Part shown: positions 16,802 through 26,589 of the stretch, piece after piece | How the letters are laid out: each line of letters opens with the position of its first letter | Numbering within the stretch: the first letter of the stretch is position 1 | Assembly: GCF_000818395.1 (NCBI RefSeq) | Contig: NZ_JWJG01000028.1 | Location: forward strand, 3,428,303 to 3,492,302 | Source: Noviherbaspirillum autotrophicum | GTDB lineage: Bacteria > Pseudomonadota > Gammaproteobacteria > Burkholderiales > Burkholderiaceae_D | Direction: 5' to 3' | DNA: 64,000 nucleotides | Made by a program: the position numbers and the translations under genes | Notes under the pieces: generated by a model | What the model saw: the letters and a program-made list of their open reading frames with translations, nothing else | The model's database searches: none | Told to the model about the DNA's origin: nothing

Positions 16802-17579
16802 GGTTTCGTTGTTTAGAAAGATACAGCCAATTACCAAGGCTATATTGCGCCCGGCACCCATCGCCGCGCTGCTCTGTGTGCCCGCGCTCGCATTTGCCCA
16901 GCAGGCCGGATTGCCAGCGTTTAGCAGCACCCCGGGTCCAGGCGGCGGTCAGACTTATTCCCTCAGCCTGCAGACGCTCCTGTTGCTGACCAGCCTGTCG
17001 TTCCTGCCGGCGGCGCTGATGATGATGACCAGCTTTACCCGTATCATTATCGTACTGTCGCTACTGCGCCAGGCCCTCGGCACCCAGAGCGCCCCGCCCA
17101 ATCAGGTGCTGATCGGACTGTCTTTATTCCTCACTCTGTTCGTGATGGGGCCAGTACTCGACAAGATCTATACCGAGGCCTACCAACCGCTCTCGGAAAA
17201 CAAGATCAACATGTCGCAGGCGCTCGACAAGGGCGTGGCACCACTCAAGAGCTTCATGCTGAAGCAGACACGTGAATCCGACCTGGCACTTTACGTCAAG
17301 CTGTCGCGCGGCCCCGCCTTGCAAGGCCCGGAAGACGTCCCGCTGCGGGTGCTGGTGCCAGCCTTCGTCACCAGCGAGCTGAAAACCGCGTTCCAGATCA
17401 GCTTCGCGATCTTCATTCCGTTCCTGATCATCGACATGGTGGTCGCCAGCGTGCTGATGTCGATGGGGATGATGATGGTGTCGCCGGCCATCGTGGCCCT
17501 GCCGTTCAAGCTGATGCTGTTCGTGCTGGTCGACGGCTGGCAGCTGCTGATCGGCTCGCTTGCTCAAAGTTTTTACTAA
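16791..17579 (+). CDS. fliP: Flagellar export gate protein FliP
   Basis: FliP forms the pentameric core of the export gate with FliQ and FliR. The 262-residue product carries an N-terminal signal segment (about 1-32, ending ALAFAQQ), as in other FliP proteins, then the conserved core: [20 protein letters not shown], shown here as [29 protein letters not shown], and the C-terminal [15 protein letters not shown] helix pair. The ATG at 16791 is within the end of fliO; a TTG at 16779 is also in frame and cannot be excluded. Ten bases precede fliQ. Confidence 0.95.
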   Translation: MRNKVSLFRKIQPITKAILRPAPIAALLCVPALAFAQQAGLPAFSSTPGPGGGQTYSLSLQTLLLLTSLSFLPAALMMMTSFTRIIIVLSLLRQALGTQSAPPNQVLIGLSLFLTLFVMGPVLDKIYTEAYQPLSENKINMSQALDKGVAPLKSFMLKQTRESDLALYVKLSRGPALQGPEDVPLRVLVPAFVTSELKTAFQISFAIFIPFLIIDMVVASVLMSMGMMMVSPAIVALPFKLMLFVLVDGWQLLIGSLAQSFY

Positions 17580-17588
17580 GGAATTCCA

Positions 17589-17858
17589 ATGACTCCCGAA
17601 AGCGTCATGGGCATCGGCCGCCACGCCATGGAAGTGACTTTAATGGTGGCAGCGCCGCTGCTGCTGGTGGCGCTTGCCATCGGCCTGATCGTCAGCATAT
17701 TCCAGGCAGCGACGCAAATCAACGAGCAGACCCTGTCGTTCATTCCAAAACTGGTCGGCATTTTCGTCGCGCTGGTGGTGGCTGGCCCATGGATGCTGTC
17801 AGTCATGCTCGACTATATGCGAGAACTGTTCACGAATATCCCAAACATGATTGGCTAG
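17589..17858 (+). CDS. fliQ: Flagellar export gate protein FliQ
   Basis: An 89-residue protein with two membrane helices (about 17-38, VAAPLLLVALAIGLIVSIF, and 52-72, VGIFVALVVAGPWML) and the conserved QAATQINEQTLSFIPK loop of FliQ, which packs around the FliP-FliR core. Length is exactly typical. An AAGGAATT site lies upstream. Followed by a 69-base gap to fliR. Confidence 0.96.
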   Translation: MTPESVMGIGRHAMEVTLMVAAPLLLVALAIGLIVSIFQAATQINEQTLSFIPKLVGIFVALVVAGPWMLSVMLDYMRELFTNIPNMIG

Positions 17859-17927
17859 CCCGCGGCACCAACTCAATTCGGCAATGCCGCCCTTGCACAT
17901 CGTTTCAGGCGGTTTTTTGCTTTTCAT

Positions 17928-18722
17928 ATGCTCTCTTTCACCAGCACCGAACTAAACACCTGGATCGCATCATTCCTGTGGCCACTGACCCGCATACTCG
18001 GGCTGGTATCAGTTGCTCCGCTGTTCGGCAATGTCAGCGTGCCTGCCCGCGTCAAGCTAGGTCTTGGCGTCATGCTGGCGATGGTGATTGCCCCCACCGT
18101 TCCTGCGGTGTCCGCGATGGCCCCGATGTCGCTGCAGGGGCTTCTGATCCTCGTGCAGCAACTCGTGATCGGCCTGTCAATGGGATTTGCGATGCGCACT
18201 GTCTTTGCCGGTATCGAAATGGCTGGCGAAATTAGCAGTATGACGATGGGATTAGGATTCGCGACCTTTTACGACCCACAATCGCGCGGCCACTCGTCGG
18301 CAATCAGCCAGTTCCTGGCGCTGCTAACACTGATGATTTATCTGGCGACAGACTTGCATCTGGTGCTACTGTCGACGCTGGCGCAGAGCTTTTCCAGCCT
18401 TCCGATTTCCACCGGGGCCCTTTCCAGTGCCGGGTTTCTGCAAGTGGTAAGTTGGGGGGCGCGTATTTTCAGCGCCGGGGTGCAATTATCGCTGCCGATC
18501 GTTGCGGCACTTCTTATTACAAACATGGCGCTCGGCATCCTGACTCGGGCAGCACCACAGCTGAACATCTTCGGCATCGGTTTTCCGATCACCATCGGTG
18601 TCGGGTTCTCGATGATTGCCGTGACCCTGCCCTATCTCGCCACACCGATCGGACATGTACTGCATGAAGGCATCGACGCTATCCAGCAAATTACTGCATT
18701 GATGGCGCCCAAGGCGAACTAG
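17928..18722 (+). CDS. fliR: Flagellar export gate protein FliR
   Basis: FliR completes the FliPQR gate of the flagellar type III exporter. The 264 residues form several membrane helices and carry family motifs: FLWPLTRILGLVSVAPLFG near the N-terminus, the AGEISSMTMGLGFATFYDP segment at about 99-117, and LGILTRAAPQLNIFGIGFPI (in pieces: ILTRAAPQLNIF, GFPITIGVG). Last gene of the plus-strand fliLMNOPQR run; it converges with flgL with 29 bases between stops, in which no clear terminator is seen. Confidence 0.96.
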   Translation: MLSFTSTELNTWIASFLWPLTRILGLVSVAPLFGNVSVPARVKLGLGVMLAMVIAPTVPAVSAMAPMSLQGLLILVQQLVIGLSMGFAMRTVFAGIEMAGEISSMTMGLGFATFYDPQSRGHSSAISQFLALLTLMIYLATDLHLVLLSTLAQSFSSLPISTGALSSAGFLQVVSWGARIFSAGVQLSLPIVAALLITNMALGILTRAAPQLNIFGIGFPITIGVGFSMIAVTLPYLATPIGHVLHEGIDAIQQITALMAPKAN

Positions 18723-18751
18723 CAGCCTCCCGACTTATGCGTAAATAGGCG

Positions 18752-20020
18752 TTAAATATAGTTAAAAAGCGACAGATGGGAAACCTGCAGAAAGGATTTC
18801 TGCGCGGCTTCGAGCGCCTGCTGCTGCTGCGTAAAGTTGGAAATCACTTCAGCAAGATCGATATCCTGCAATTGATGCAGGGCTTCGGTGTACTGGACGT
18901 TAAGATCATCACCCGTGCTGTCGAGCACGTCGAGCTCTTTCAGGCGAGTACCAACCGCAGCGCGGACGGACAGCAAGTTATCCAGCGCATTATCGATGTT
19001 GTTATTTGCTGCATTCAACCCATTGGTAAGCTTTGCCTGCCCGGCTGCTGACATGGCCGGAGAGCTTAGCGTGTTCAGCAGAGTCTTCAACGTGGTGAAG
19101 ATGCTTTGATTGGTGCTGGGGCTGGTTGTGAACTTGTCGCCAGAGGCGGGGTCACCTTTGACATCAATCTGCAGGCCATCGAATGTAATCGCCTGTCCGC
19201 TCACATATGTCGTTCCGGTAGCCGGTGGCGCTGCCAAATTGAAAACACCAGTAGCGGGGTCCATGTAAAACCCGGTGTTCGTATCCTGTACTACATAGGT
19301 CGTTGTCGGAGGATTGAACGGTACAGCAGGTGGGACGACGGTAAAGTTCACGCTGTAGCTGTGCCCGGTAACAAGGGTGCTGTCCACTACCGCACCACTC
19401 CCGACAATGCCCGAACCGGTATTGGCGGGCGCGGCGGCGGCCAGGAAGTCACCATTACCGGTGCGATTGTTTTCAAAAACCGCAGTGCCTGAATCATTGA
19501 GTGCTGTATGGCGGGACGGGCCGACTTGCAGCATGCGCTGCCCCTGATCGCCGCTGTACTGCGCACCTGTTGGTGTTTCCGAGAATGGTTGCGATGAGAT
19601 CTGGAAACCGCCAAACATGAAATTTCCAGCACCATCGCGGCTGTTTGCAAGCCCCATCAACTCATCGATGCGTCCCCGTAGTTCCGCCGCCAGATACTTG
19701 CGTTGCGAATCCTCCATTGCACCGTTACCGGAATTAACGACCAGGGTCTTTACATCCTGCAGCAGCGTGGTCACACCCTGCAACACGCTTTCCTGCTGCG
19801 ACAATAGGTTCTTTGCGTTCTGCCGATTGGTTGCAAACTGCTCGTTGATCGACATCGACTGGGTAATCCCCAGAATATTGGACGAAGCAACCGGGTCGTC
19901 AGCAGGCGTCAGCACCCGGCGCTGAGTCGATAACTGCTGCTGAGTCTTCACCAGCTTAGCCTGGAGATCGCTGATCTTCGTGGAGCCCAGTTCGAAAATC
20001 GTATTCGTGCTAATGCGCAT
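18752..20020 (-). CDS. flgL: Hook-filament junction protein FlgL
   Basis: FlgL (HAP3) is the second junction protein between hook and filament and is a flagellin relative. The 422 residues begin with the conserved helix (MRISTNTIFELGSTKISDLQ in short: MRISTNTIFELG), contain LTPADDPVASSNILGITQS near 38-56, and end with the flagellin-like C-helix (DIDLAEVISNFTQQQQALEAAQ). The middle is Pro/Thr/Ala-rich and longer than in E. coli (317 residues). It follows flgK by 73 bases and is probably transcribed from the flgK sigma-28 promoter. Confidence 0.94.
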   Translation of the reverse strand: MRISTNTIFELGSTKISDLQAKLVKTQQQLSTQRRVLTPADDPVASSNILGITQSMSINEQFATNRQNAKNLLSQQESVLQGVTTLLQDVKTLVVNSGNGAMEDSQRKYLAAELRGRIDELMGLANSRDGAGNFMFGGFQISSQPFSETPTGAQYSGDQGQRMLQVGPSRHTALNDSGTAVFENNRTGNGDFLAAAAPANTGSGIVGSGAVVDSTLVTGHSYSVNFTVVPPAVPFNPPTTTYVVQDTNTGFYMDPATGVFNLAAPPATGTTYVSGQAITFDGLQIDVKGDPASGDKFTTSPSTNQSIFTTLKTLLNTLSSPAMSAAGQAKLTNGLNAANNNIDNALDNLLSVRAAVGTRLKELDVLDSTGDDLNVQYTEALHQLQDIDLAEVISNFTQQQQALEAAQKSFLQVSHLSLFNYI

Positions 20021-20093
20021 GATCTAATACTCCTACCAACCTGAAACCATTAAATTCACGCTACTGCGCCATATCGACGTATTAACCTGGACA

Positions 20094-22082
20094 TCAGCCT
20101 TGGCCTAATCGGACCAAGGTATCGAACATTTCCTTCACAGCCTGCATGACTTTGCCTGCTGCTACATATGCCTGTTGGTAACGCAACAGATTCGCACCTT
20201 CTTCGTCCAGATTTACACCGGAATCCGCGTCTTGCGCTTCCTTGAGCTGGGTAACCAAATTGGTTTGCGCGTCCGTACCTACCTGCAGTTCATGCGTCTT
20301 GTTACCAACCATGCTTACCATTTGGGAAAGCGCCCCCTGGTAGGTAGTTGTTCCATTTACCAGCGTCACGGCTGTTTGCAGATTACCCAGCAACACCATG
20401 TTACGGTTGTCACCAGAAGTGCTGCTATTGGCCTTAACGACGAACTGGTCACCATTACCCGGCGCCCCGCTAATCTGGAGACTTATGCCACCGACATCAG
20501 GAGGCGGTCCAGGTAGCGACGCTCCAAATGTGATCGTGGCGCCTGACGTGTATGGAACTGCCGTGCCAGGCGCGTAAATTGTAGAGTTTCCGTTAATATC
20601 GGTGACCTTGACGTCAAACGGAAATCCGGTCGCAGACGGCGCATTGAGCGTACCTGTTGTAGCGTTATAAACCAACGTTTTCGGCGTGGCGACCATTGCA
20701 GTCGTAAAATTCTTATCGACTGTTCCTGCACTTAGAGTCGCAGTGCCAGTATTGGTCGTCGGGCTCGTTGTTGCAATCGGGGCAGCTGAAGCAATGTTGT
20801 TCAGATCCGATACGAGCACCTTGAACCCGGCCGCAGCATTGATCGTCGGCTTCACGATGTATTGGTCGCCTGCCACGGTTGTCCCGGCGCCCAACGTAAT
20901 CTTTACGCCATCGACCGTAACGCCCGCGGCCAGCGCCGCCGGTGATGAAGTGGATACCAGCGTATTGTCAGACAGGCGCGTGATCGCGTAATTGCTGCCA
21001 TCAAAGTTGATCTTATAATCGCTTGCCTTCAACGCCGATACGTCGGTAATGTCCGCATCCACGTCAGCCGTGCCGGCGTTCAGGTTGCTGTGAATGGACA
21101 AGGGCTTCGCCATATTGAAGAAGTCGCCCCCCATCGCACCAGTTCGATCCTTGCCCAGCTTGTGCTGGTCATTGAAAGTGGTGGCAAGTCCAATTGCAAT
21201 TCGCCCCAACTGGTTCTGCGCATCGGTCAGGGTGGTGCTGCGAAACTCGAACAACCCACCCAGTTTGCCACCTTGCAGGCTGCTTTCGGAAAGACGTACC
21301 GTGCCTTTGGATGTAACCAGCCCAACCTCGACTTCACTGAGATCTGTTGGCGATGTGGCGGGAGCGAGCTGAGACACGGTCGATCCGACCACCATGGGTT
21401 GGCCGTTACCAATGAAAATTCCGTAATTGTTGCCGTCTTTGGACACTGTGACCTTGGTCAGCTTGCTCAACTCTCCGACCAAGTGATCACGCTGATCGAG
21501 CAAATCGTTCGGCATCTGGCCGCTGCCGCTCTGTGCCTTGGAGATTGCCTCATTGAGGTCTGCGATCTGCTCCGCATAGGAGTTAATTGCGGTAATAGTG
21601 GTTGATATCTCGGAATTGACCGCGACACGCAATTCACGCAACTGACCATCCATGCTTTGGAAACGGCTCGCCATCGATTGTGAAGCCGCCAACATTGAAC
21701 CACGCGCGTCCGGATTTGCGGCCAGGTTTTGCACACTCTGGAAAAAATCTTGTAATACCGGCGACAGCCCAGAATTGGGGTCGGCGAGCATGTTATTAAT
21801 ACGGGATGCTTGGGTGTAATGAGCATCCAGCTGGCCTTGACTGGTCTGTACGGTGCGCAGTTGCGAGCCAAGGTATTCGTTATAGACACGCTGTACGGAT
21901 ATCACCTCGGTACCCTTGCCGATGAACCCGCCCCCCTCGTTCTGCCCGCTTACTGCGGCCTGCAGCACGATCTGGCGATGATAGCCTTCGGTTCGCGCGT
22001 TGGCGATATTGTGAGCGGTGGTCGCAAGTCCCTGCTGCGCAGCAACAAGTGCACTATTAGTGGAGCTGAGGATATTGGCCAT
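20094..22082 (-). CDS. flgK: Hook-filament junction protein FlgK
   Basis: FlgK (HAP1) sits directly on the hook tip. The start is set at 22082 (MANILSSTNSALVAAQQGL), with AAGGAA just upstream; a longer in-frame reading from 22184 passes through the promoter. The 662-residue product has the N-terminal rod/hook motif (HNIANARTEGYHRQ), the FlgK helical region, a long beta-rich outer domain at about 330-560 and the C-terminal D0 helix (EGANLLRYQQAYVAAGKVMQ). It is longer than E. coli FlgK (547), the excess being in the outer domain. Expressed late with flgL. Confidence 0.95.
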   Translation of the reverse strand: MANILSSTNSALVAAQQGLATTAHNIANARTEGYHRQIVLQAAVSGQNEGGGFIGKGTEVISVQRVYNEYLGSQLRTVQTSQGQLDAHYTQASRINNMLADPNSGLSPVLQDFFQSVQNLAANPDARGSMLAASQSMASRFQSMDGQLRELRVAVNSEISTTITAINSYAEQIADLNEAISKAQSGSGQMPNDLLDQRDHLVGELSKLTKVTVSKDGNNYGIFIGNGQPMVVGSTVSQLAPATSPTDLSEVEVGLVTSKGTVRLSESSLQGGKLGGLFEFRSTTLTDAQNQLGRIAIGLATTFNDQHKLGKDRTGAMGGDFFNMAKPLSIHSNLNAGTADVDADITDVSALKASDYKINFDGSNYAITRLSDNTLVSTSSPAALAAGVTVDGVKITLGAGTTVAGDQYIVKPTINAAAGFKVLVSDLNNIASAAPIATTSPTTNTGTATLSAGTVDKNFTTAMVATPKTLVYNATTGTLNAPSATGFPFDVKVTDINGNSTIYAPGTAVPYTSGATITFGASLPGPPPDVGGISLQISGAPGNGDQFVVKANSSTSGDNRNMVLLGNLQTAVTLVNGTTTYQGALSQMVSMVGNKTHELQVGTDAQTNLVTQLKEAQDADSGVNLDEEGANLLRYQQAYVAAGKVMQAVKEMFDTLVRLGQG

Positions 22083-22123
22083 GATTTTTTTCCTTGGTAT
22101 CCCGATATACCGTGACGCCTCTA

Positions 22124-22150
22124 TGTACGGCAGCTTGGGGGAAAACTTGA
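22124..22150 (-). promoter_or_regulatory. Sigma-28 (FliA) promoter of flgKL
   Basis: On the minus strand: TCAAGTTT (22150-22143), an 11-base spacer and GCCGTACA (22131-22124), matching TAAAGTTT-N11-GCCGATAA at 7 of 8 and 5 of 8 positions with the GCCG core intact. It lies about 42 bases upstream of the flgK ATG, the right distance for a class III promoter. Confidence 0.72.
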
Positions 22151-22208
22151 GGCAATTTTGAATATTTCGCCATTTTCGGCGCACCGCGGTGATCGAGAAT
22201 TGTCAGAT

Positions 22209-23096
22209 CTATAAGATTTGCGAAATGATCTGGGTCAGCTTGGCGGCATAGTGCGGGTCTGTCGCATATCCAGCGCGCTGTAAGCCTTGGGCAAAGCCAC
22301 TAACGTCACTGACATTGGCTAGTACATTTTCATAGCGCGGATTGGAACGTAACAACCGGGCGTAATCGCGGAAGGAGTCCGCATAGGAATCGTAGGCACG
22401 GAATTTCTCGACCCGCCTTTGCGGAACACCATCGACGTATTCAGTCGTGACGGCTTCCACCACCCGGCCCTTCCAGCCGCTCCCAGCTTTGATGTTAAAC
22501 AGGTTATAACTGTTGCTACCATCGGCTGCCAGAATTTCTTTTTTTCCCCAACCGGTTTCTAGTGCAGCTTGCCCAAGCATGAACTTGGCCGGAATACCGC
22601 TAACCCGGCTCGCCTCTTCCGCATGTACCGTCAAGCGCTCCTGAAATGCCTGTACATGAGCCGGCTGGGCACCGCTCGACTTCGAGCCATCCGCCGGCGC
22701 CGTCAGATCCGCCGGTTGCCATGCTGCGTACTGACGCGCTTGGACGCTCGATGCCTTGTAATAAGAGCTGGGCGTAGCCTCTGCTTGCCCCCCCACCGAG
22801 GCGGACAGCTGACGTACCAGCATGTCGGCCAAGCCGAGGCCTCGTTTGGATAGGTTCTGGCTCAATTGCGTGTCCAGCATCGACGTGTACATGCGGCTCT
22901 GTTCATTATCGAACATACCGTCCTGCGGTGAAGCTTCGCGCATGCTTTTCATGATCATGTTCATGAAAAGCGCTTCGAATTGCTTGGCGGCGGTCTTCAG
23001 CGCTTCAGGCGCATTGTCATGCGCAGAGCGGCGCAGCGAGTCGAGCCCCTTGGTATCGATTGCAAGATTATCCGAAGGATTGATTCGATTAACCAT
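22209..23096 (-). CDS. flgJ: Flagellar rod-cap and peptidoglycan hydrolase FlgJ
   Basis: FlgJ caps the growing rod and opens the peptidoglycan. The 295-residue product is two-domain: an N-terminal rod-capping domain (about 40-95, KQFEALFMNMIMKSMREAS) and a C-terminal GH73 glucosaminidase domain (about 145-295) with the catalytic-glutamate segment GQAALETGWGKKEI and the motif SYNLFNIKAGSGWKG. The double-domain form is typical of beta/gamma-proteobacteria. Five bases separate it from flgI. No key residue is missing. Confidence 0.95.
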   Translation of the reverse strand: MVNRINPSDNLAIDTKGLDSLRRSAHDNAPEALKTAAKQFEALFMNMIMKSMREASPQDGMFDNEQSRMYTSMLDTQLSQNLSKRGLGLADMLVRQLSASVGGQAEATPSSYYKASSVQARQYAAWQPADLTAPADGSKSSGAQPAHVQAFQERLTVHAEEASRVSGIPAKFMLGQAALETGWGKKEILAADGSNSYNLFNIKAGSGWKGRVVEAVTTEYVDGVPQRRVEKFRAYDSYADSFRDYARLLRSNPRYENVLANVSDVSGFAQGLQRAGYATDPHYAAKLTQIISQIL

Positions 23097-23101
23097 CGTA
23101 C

Positions 23102-24226
23102 TTAGATTACTTCTAGTTCGGCGCGAAGCGATCCTGCCGCTTTCATCGCCTGCAGGATCGCCAACAGATCCTGTGGCGTCGCACCGATGGCGTTAAGCGC
23201 CTTGACCACATCGGCCAGCGAGGCGCCGCCCTTCAAGAACAATACCTGCCCCGGCTCCTTCTTGATCTCGATCTGCGAGGTCTGTGCAACCACGGTCTGG
23301 CCGCCTGAGAGCGGCGCCGGCTGGCTGATCACCGGTTCAGTATTGATTACCACTTGAAGATTGCCGTGGGAAATCGCGCAACTGTCAAGGGTAACAGCCT
23401 GATTCATCACCACCGAGCCCGTCCTGGCATTCAGAATGACCTTGGCTGCGACTTGCGCTGGAGTCACGTTCATGCTCTGCAGCGCGCCCAGGAAAGACAC
23501 CCGCTCGTCGCTGCCCTGCGGCGCACGTACCCGGATCACTCGGCCATCCTGGGCTGCAGCCGTCTCGGCACCGAAGCGCTGATTAATCGTCTCAACCACC
23601 CGGCTGGCGGTAGAAAAGTCGGTATCGTTCAATTCAAGGTACACGAAGTCGCCCTGACCGAGTGCGGTCGGCACTGCACGCTCCACGGTGGCACCACCGG
23701 AAATGCGCCCAACGCTCAAGTGGTTAATCTGCGCCTTGCTGCCATTGGCGGCAGCACCGACGCCGCCCACCACTACGTTGCCTTGCGCGATACCGTAAAT
23801 CTGGCCATCGGCACCTTTCAGGGGCGTCATCAGCAGCGTGCCGCCGCGCAGGCTTTTCGCATTACCCATTGACGACACTGTCACATCGAGCATCTGCCCC
23901 GGCTGCGCGAACGGCGGTAGCGACGTTGTGACCACGACCGCAGCGACGTTCTTGAGTTGCAGGCTAACGCCGGCCGGCAGGTTGACGCCCATGTTCTGCA
24001 GCATGCTGATCACGCTCTGTACCGTAAACGGTGTCTGCGTCGTTTGGTCGCCGCTGCCGTCCAGGCCCACAACCAAACCGTAACCAATCAACTGGTTCTG
24101 ACGCACGCCTTGCACGCTGGCGAGGTCTTTTAGACGCTCTGCATGAACGGAGCCCGGCAATGCAAGGCAAAGCGCCGTGAAAGCGGCTGGAATGAGTTCT
24201 TTGAAAATGGAGATACTGATTCTCAT
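23102..24226 (-). CDS. flgI: Flagellar P-ring protein FlgI
   Basis: FlgI forms the periplasmic P ring, the bushing in the peptidoglycan. The 374 residues start with a Sec signal peptide ending near GSVHA-ERLKDLASVQGVRQN, followed by the very conserved LIGYGLVVGLDGSGDQ and LQNMGVNLPAGV segments. Export needs the chaperone FlgA, encoded at 29634. Its start overlaps the flgH stop (ATGA at 24223-24226), so P and L ring proteins are coupled. Confidence 0.96.
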   Translation of the reverse strand: MRISISIFKELIPAAFTALCLALPGSVHAERLKDLASVQGVRQNQLIGYGLVVGLDGSGDQTTQTPFTVQSVISMLQNMGVNLPAGVSLQLKNVAAVVVTTSLPPFAQPGQMLDVTVSSMGNAKSLRGGTLLMTPLKGADGQIYGIAQGNVVVGGVGAAANGSKAQINHLSVGRISGGATVERAVPTALGQGDFVYLELNDTDFSTASRVVETINQRFGAETAAAQDGRVIRVRAPQGSDERVSFLGALQSMNVTPAQVAAKVILNARTGSVVMNQAVTLDSCAISHGNLQVVINTEPVISQPAPLSGGQTVVAQTSQIEIKKEPGQVLFLKGGASLADVVKALNAIGATPQDLLAILQAMKAAGSLRAELEVI

Positions 24227-24891
24227 AACGGCGCAAAGCTCAGGAAGAAGCGCGCGATCTGTGACATGAATTCTGACTTGTCGATCCGGCTATTGGTGCG
24301 GTATTCGATACGGGCATCGGCCACCTGGGTGGAGGACACGACATTTCCTGCCCCCACGGTCTGCGGACTAACAACGCCGGAGAAGCGGACAAATTCCACG
24401 CCCTTATCGAACGACACCTGCTTTTCACCTGCCACCAGCAGGTTACCGTTCGGGAGCACCTCGGTCACGGTGACCGTGATCGTGCCACTGAAGCTGTTGC
24501 TGGACGCCTGTGCGCCCTTCTCTTCGAACTTGTTGGCGCTGGATGCGCCTACGCCAAGATCGGCGACGGTTGCTGCCGGCACTCCAAACAGTTTCGATAC
24601 GGATGAATCAGTGCTGCCTGTCTTGCTGCCGGAATTCAGTGCATTCTTGCCGGCGCTGGTCTTTTCGTTGATTGCGATAGTCAGGATGTCGCCCACGAGG
24701 CGAGCGCGGCGATCTTCGAACACCGGCCGATAGCTTGCCGCCTGAAAAATCGCACCATTGGCAGGAGGGACGGAAGCAGGCTGCTGCGGCCGAGCTGACA
24801 GCGGTTGCTGCACAATGGTTTCCGGTACAGTGCCGCAGGCGGCAAGACCCGCAACGGCGGCACAGATCAGAGCAAAAGACGACAGTTTCAT
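24223..24891 (-). CDS. flgH: Flagellar L-ring lipoprotein FlgH
   Basis: FlgH builds the outer-membrane L ring. The 222-residue product has a lipoprotein signal with lipobox LAAC (Cys19), then the conserved YRPVFEDRRARLVGDILTI region (quoted as PVFEDRRARLVGD) and LTVTVTEVLPNGNL-like segment (TVTVTEVLPNGNLLVAGEK). The mature N-terminal Cys is the site of acylation. It overlaps flgI at its 3' end and lies 23 bases after flgG. Confidence 0.95.
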   Translation of the reverse strand: MKLSSFALICAAVAGLAACGTVPETIVQQPLSARPQQPASVPPANGAIFQAASYRPVFEDRRARLVGDILTIAINEKTSAGKNALNSGSKTGSTDSSVSKLFGVPAATVADLGVGASSANKFEEKGAQASSNSFSGTITVTVTEVLPNGNLLVAGEKQVSFDKGVEFVRFSGVVSPQTVGAGNVVSSTQVADARIEYRTNSRIDKSEFMSQIARFFLSFAPL

Positions 24892-24914
24892 TTCAGGCGT
24901 TTAATCCGACGTGA

Positions 24915-25697
24915 TTACAGCTGCGCGAGCTTTTGCAGCATCTGGTCGGACGTCGAAATCGCCTTGCTGTTGATCTCATAGGCGCGCTGGGTCTGGATCA
25001 TGTTGACCATTTCCTCGACCACGTTCACGTTCGAGGTTTCGACATAGCCCTGCACCAGCAAGCCAGAACCGTTGGTGCCCGGCGTATTGGTGTTGGGATT
25101 GCCCGACGCAGCCGTTTCAACGTACAGGTTTTCGCCCTTGCTTTCCAGGCCAGCCGGGTTCATGAAAGTTGCCAGCTGGATTGCGCCAATCTGGGTCGGT
25201 GTCGGATTGCCCGGCTGCGTAACCGAAACGGTACCGTCGCGGGCGACTGTCACGCTCTGCGCATCCGCCGGAATGGTAATCGCCGGTTGCACCACAAAGC
25301 CACTGGAAGTCACTAGCTGGCCCTGGTTGTCGACCTGGAAGGAACCGTCGCGGGTATAAGCTGTCGCACCATCCGGCAGCAGCACCTGGAAGAAGCCGGC
25401 GCCCTGGATGGCGATATCCTTGCTGTTGCCGGTCTGTTGCAGGTTACCCTGCGTGAAAATCTTTTCGGTCGCGACGGGACGCACGCCGGTGCCGATTTGC
25501 AGGCCCGATGGCAATTGTGTCTGCTGCGAAGATTGGGCGCCCGGCTGACGCATGGTCTGGTACAGCAAATCCTCGAATACTGCGCGCGAACGCTTGAAGC
25601 CGCTGGTGCTAACGTTGGCCAGGTTATTGGAGATGACATCCATCTGCGTCTGCTGCGCATCCATGCCGGTTTTGGAAATCCAAAGCGATTTGATCAT
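24915..25697 (-). CDS. flgG: Flagellar distal rod protein FlgG
   Basis: The distal rod subunit, 260 residues, the standard length. It begins [19 protein letters not shown] and has the rod/hook motif [17 protein letters not shown], the FlgEFG core ([20 protein letters not shown]) and the C-terminal motif [20 protein letters not shown] used for axial packing. A strong AGGAG site precedes the ATG. Located between flgF and flgH in the conserved flgBCDEFGHIJ order. Confidence 0.97.
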   Translation of the reverse strand: MIKSLWISKTGMDAQQTQMDVISNNLANVSTSGFKRSRAVFEDLLYQTMRQPGAQSSQQTQLPSGLQIGTGVRPVATEKIFTQGNLQQTGNSKDIAIQGAGFFQVLLPDGATAYTRDGSFQVDNQGQLVTSSGFVVQPAITIPADAQSVTVARDGTVSVTQPGNPTPTQIGAIQLATFMNPAGLESKGENLYVETAASGNPNTNTPGTNGSGLLVQGYVETSNVNVVEEMVNMIQTQRAYEINSKAISTSDQMLQKLAQL

Positions 25698-25775
25698 GTT
25701 ATCTCCTGAGACCCTAATTCGTTATGCCGCATATGGAAGGGAGCGGCCGCCCATTGTTCATTGATAAGGAAACGA

Positions 25776-26516
25776 TCAACCTAAAGACAGGATTTCGTTT
25801 GCCTTGGACTCGTTGCTTTCAGCATTCTTCATCAGGCTCATGTTCAGCTCGAACTGGCGCGCCAGGCTGATCATGCTGACCATCGAATCGATCACGTTGA
25901 CGTTGCTGCCTTCGAGCGCTCCGCCAATCAGCGTCACGCCGGCATCGGCATCGGCGGGTTCGCCGTCCTTGACGCTGAACAGGCCGTCGTCGCCACGCAC
26001 CAGCGACTCGGTCGGCGGATTGACCAGCTTGATGCGTCCCACCACCGTAGTCGCGCCTGGCGAGTTCCCTTGAGTGACCGTGGAAATTGTGCCATCCTTC
26101 GCGACCGTGACAATCGCATCCGGCGGAATCGTGATCGGTCCGCCGTCACCCAGCACATTCAAGCCGCTCTGCGTCTGCAGCACGCCGTTTTCGTTCAGTT
26201 TCAGGCTTCCATGGCGCGTGTATCCTTCCGAACCATCCAGACGCTCCACTGCAATCCAGCCGTCGCCCTGAACAGCGACATCAAGCTCGCGGCCGGTTTG
26301 CTGAATCGCCCCGGGGCGAAAATCGGAGCCGACAGTCGCATCGACCACAAAGGTCCGTGTCGGCAATCCATCACCAACGACGGGCACAGCACGAAATGAA
26401 TCGAGCTGCGCACGAAAGCCGGTCGTGGTCGCATTGGCCAAGTTGTGCGAGGTCGTTGCCTGCTGCTCCAGGATATGCTTAGCGCCGGTCATGGCTGTGT
26501 AGATCAGGCGATCCAT
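25776..26516 (-). CDS. flgF: Flagellar proximal rod protein FlgF
   Basis: A rod subunit of 246 residues. The N-terminus MDRLIYTAMTGAKHILEQQ and the rod motif HNLANATTTGFRAQLDSF identify FlgF; the FlgEFG core (GDGWIAVERLDGSEGYTRHG) and C-terminal helix (VNVIDSMVSMISLARQFELN) follow. AGGAGG lies just ahead of the ATG. The 73-base gap to flgE carries a compound hairpin. Confidence 0.96.
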   Translation of the reverse strand: MDRLIYTAMTGAKHILEQQATTSHNLANATTTGFRAQLDSFRAVPVVGDGLPTRTFVVDATVGSDFRPGAIQQTGRELDVAVQGDGWIAVERLDGSEGYTRHGSLKLNENGVLQTQSGLNVLGDGGPITIPPDAIVTVAKDGTISTVTQGNSPGATTVVGRIKLVNPPTESLVRGDDGLFSVKDGEPADADAGVTLIGGALEGSNVNVIDSMVSMISLARQFELNMSLMKNAESNESKANEILSLG

Positions 26517-26534
26517 CTGCTCCCTCCTTCGATT

Positions 26535-26562
26535 AGGCGCGTTGCCAGTACGGCAGGCGCCT
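26535..26562 (-). repeat. Compound inverted repeat between flgE and flgF
   Basis: Outer arms AGGCGC (26535-26540) and GCGCCT (26557-26562) enclose inner arms TGCC (26543-26546) and GGCA (26552-26555) around a 5-base loop. No T run follows, so it is not a simple terminator. In the flg transcript it could block exonucleases and keep flgE (hook, needed in many copies) more abundant than downstream rod genes; that is inference. Confidence 0.45.
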
Positions 26563-26589
26563 CAATCTTCATGCATCACTTCAGCTCGA

